Source of the DNA: Tatlockia sp.
Lineage (GTDB): Bacteria > Pseudomonadota > Gammaproteobacteria > Legionellales > Legionellaceae
Direction of reading: 5' to 3'
Assembly (NCBI GenBank): GCA_013697725.1
Contig: JACCWI010000027.1
Coordinates: 1-64,000, forward strand
DNA: 64,000 bases
Below, in pieces: positions 62,539 through 64,000 of the stretch. The notes below the pieces were generated by a model, which saw only the letters and a list, made by a program, of their open reading frames with translations, did not search any database and was not told where the DNA came from. Within the stretch, counting starts at the first letter, position 1. Every line of letters begins with the position of its first letter. The position numbers and the translations under genes were made by a program.

Positions 62539-63857
62539 AAATTCTTGTTGTAGGTTCTGGCGCTCGCGAACATGGAATGGTGAAAGCCTTGCAACGCTCC
62601 CCTCAGGAAAAAACAATTTATTGCTATGGAACCACGTTAAATCCAGGAATCGCTCAGCTCTCCAAGCACTATGTAGCCGGAGATCTTGCAGATACCAGTG
62701 CTATTATCGAAAAAGCCAAAGCCTGGGGGATTGAGCTCGCTATTATAGGCCCAGAACTACCGCTTGAAAGAGGTTTAGCGGATGAGTTATGGCAAATAGA
62801 TATCCCTACCATTGGCCCTAAAAAAACATTGGCTCAGATTGAAACCTCTAAAAATTTTGCTCGCGATCTTATGAAAAAATACCAGATTGCTGGGCTACCC
62901 CGTTATCAAACTTTCAATAGTCTTGAGCGGGTAGATGCCTATCTTCATGAACTGGGTGAAGGAAATTATGTCATCAAAGCTAATGGCTTAATGGCGGGAA
63001 AAGGAGTTAAAGTCGCAGGTGAACACCTGTTTTCCTTCGCGGAAGCAAAACTGTTTTGTAATAAAATACTTTCTAAAAAACAAACCTTTATTATTGAAGA
63101 AAAGTTAATAGGCCAGGAATTTTCCTTTATGTGCTTTGCTGACGGCAAAACACTTATTCCTATGCCTTTGGTGCAGGATCATAAACGGGCAAATAATGGT
63201 GATTTAGGGCCCAATACTGGCGGCATGGGTTCTTATTCCGACAGCAATCATAGCCTCCCTTTTTTAACAGGCGAAGAGCATGAGCAAGCTTTTACTATTA
63301 ATCAAGCCGTTTTTAAAGCCTTAAGCGAGGAATGCAAAGAGCCCTATATTGGTATTCTTTATGGAGGCTTTATTGCGACTCGGGAGGGAATTTATGTCAT
63401 TGAATTTAACGCTCGTTTTGGTGATCCTGAGGCTCTTAATATTTTATCCCTGCTTGAATCTGATTTCCTAGCGCTTTGCCAGTCAATGATCACGGGAAAG
63501 TTAGATAAAAATAAAGTGAAATTTTCAAATCAAGCGACGGTTTGCAAATATGCAGTGCCTTTAGGTTATCCGGATAAGCCTATGAAAAATTTTGTGGTTG
63601 ATTTTTCCCGAGTTTCTGATCAAAGTAATTTATACCTGGCCTCAGTACACAAAACTGATCACATGCTAGTCGCAGCTGGTTCGCGCACCGCAGCTTATGT
63701 TGGTATTGCCGATACCCTTGCTGAGGCTGAACAAAAGGCCGAAATTCAAATTAGTATGATTGATGGATTTTTATTTCATCGCGAAGATATTGGTACAGAG
63801 AAATTAATTCAGCACCGTATCAATCAAATGATGAGGCTAAGAAAACCATGCGCCTAG
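62535..63857 (+). CDS. purD: Phosphoribosylamine-glycine ligase
   Basis: The 440-residue ATP-grasp enzyme makes glycinamide ribonucleotide. KILVVGSGAREHGMVKALQR at the start, the YVIKANGLMAGKGVKVAG grasp loop, NTGGMGSYSD, and VIEFNARFGDPEALNILSLL are typical. It overlaps purF by four bases and purN by ten. Confidence 0.96.
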   Translation: MKILVVGSGAREHGMVKALQRSPQEKTIYCYGTTLNPGIAQLSKHYVAGDLADTSAIIEKAKAWGIELAIIGPELPLERGLADELWQIDIPTIGPKKTLAQIETSKNFARDLMKKYQIAGLPRYQTFNSLERVDAYLHELGEGNYVIKANGLMAGKGVKVAGEHLFSFAEAKLFCNKILSKKQTFIIEEKLIGQEFSFMCFADGKTLIPMPLVQDHKRANNGDLGPNTGGMGSYSDSNHSLPFLTGEEHEQAFTINQAVFKALSEECKEPYIGILYGGFIATREGIYVIEFNARFGDPEALNILSLLESDFLALCQSMITGKLDKNKVKFSNQATVCKYAVPLGYPDKPMKNFVVDFSRVSDQSNLYLASVHKTDHMLVAAGSRTAAYVGIADTLAEAEQKAEIQISMIDGFLFHREDIGTEKLIQHRINQMMRLRKPCA

Positions 63858-64000
63858 CCATTCTAGGTTCAACCCGTGGCACTAACCTTAAGGCTCTGGT
63901 TGAAGCCATTAATACCAATGAATTATCCGCTAAAATTGAGCTTGTAATCTCGGACAAGCCCGAGGCTTTAATCTTGGAAAAGGCACGCCATTTTGGCCTG
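63848..64000 (+). CDS. purN: Phosphoribosylglycinamide formyltransferase, 5' part only
   Basis: The first 51 codons are present: MRLAILGSTRGTNLKALVEA, then INTNELSAKIELVISDKPEA. The N-terminal GSTRGTNLKAL is the PurN nucleotide-binding loop, close to the usual GSxGSNLQAL. The gene runs off the window. It starts ten bases before the purD stop, so it belongs to the same operon. The enzyme formylates GAR with 10-formyltetrahydrofolate. Confidence 0.88.
   Translation, partial: MRLAILGSTRGTNLKALVEAINTNELSAKIELVISDKPEALILEKARHFGL

Overview
The window is AT-rich gammaproteobacterial chromosome. Its gene content points to the genus Legionella or a close relative. The core genes are of gammaproteobacterial type. 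Between them lie eukaryote-like proteins of the kind exported by Dot/Icm type IV secretion: two leucine-rich-repeat (LRR) proteins, one ending in a CaaX prenylation box, a Rab-like GTPase with membrane segments, a HAD-like protein, and several large proteins I cannot place in any family. The species cannot be named from the sequence alone.

Layout. 1-8.7 kb: a partial YyaL/DUF255 protein, an AI-2E family permease, recG, a PP-loop thiolase-like gene followed by a TusA-like gene, a cation-efflux exporter, the remnant of a 2-hydroxyacid dehydrogenase and a ZIP transporter. 8.8-21.1 kb: a patatin-like lipase, radA, a flavoprotein, xseB-ispA, a YdjM-like membrane protein, the rplU-rpmA-obg group, rplY, pth, ychF, ispB and tRNA-Pro(CGG). 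21.2-47.4 kb is mostly accessory. A minus-strand run of seven genes holds the LRR/CaaX protein, two paralogous membrane proteins and a 1216-residue protein. A LuxR-type regulator and a HAD-like gene follow. Then come hicAB, an Asp-box secreted protein, a pentapeptide protein, a glycosyltransferase, an SGNH esterase, PspC, a proline-rich protein, a second LRR protein, elaA, a TPR-methyltransferase and a GGDEF protein. 47.6-53.7 kb returns to housekeeping: ilvE, algC, dut, coaBC, radC, a small lipoprotein and a YafJ-like amidotransferase. 53.7-55.2 kb is the Rab-like gene. 55.4-64 kb is the purine operon purL-purM-purQ/S-purC-purF-purD-purN (purN cut by the window end).

The strongest new signal is a set of three promoters of one design around the LuxR-type gene. 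Each has the palindrome CCGTA-N5-TACGG, one A, a -35-like hexamer T(A)(G/T)ACA, exactly 17 bases, then a -10 hexamer. They point into the LRR/CaaX gene, one of the paired membrane-protein genes, and the HAD-like gene. This is the geometry of a class II activator site, and it suggests a small local regulon controlled by the LuxR-type protein. The HAD-like gene has a second, nearer promoter with a direct repeat resembling the PmrA box known upstream of Legionella effector genes.

Other points of note: a PurQ protein with two tandem PurS-like units on its C-terminus, a HicA toxin whose expected catalytic His is Pro, two dispersed elements with related terminal inverted repeats, and a terminator directly in front of obg. 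No CRISPR array, phage, integrase or intact insertion sequence was seen.
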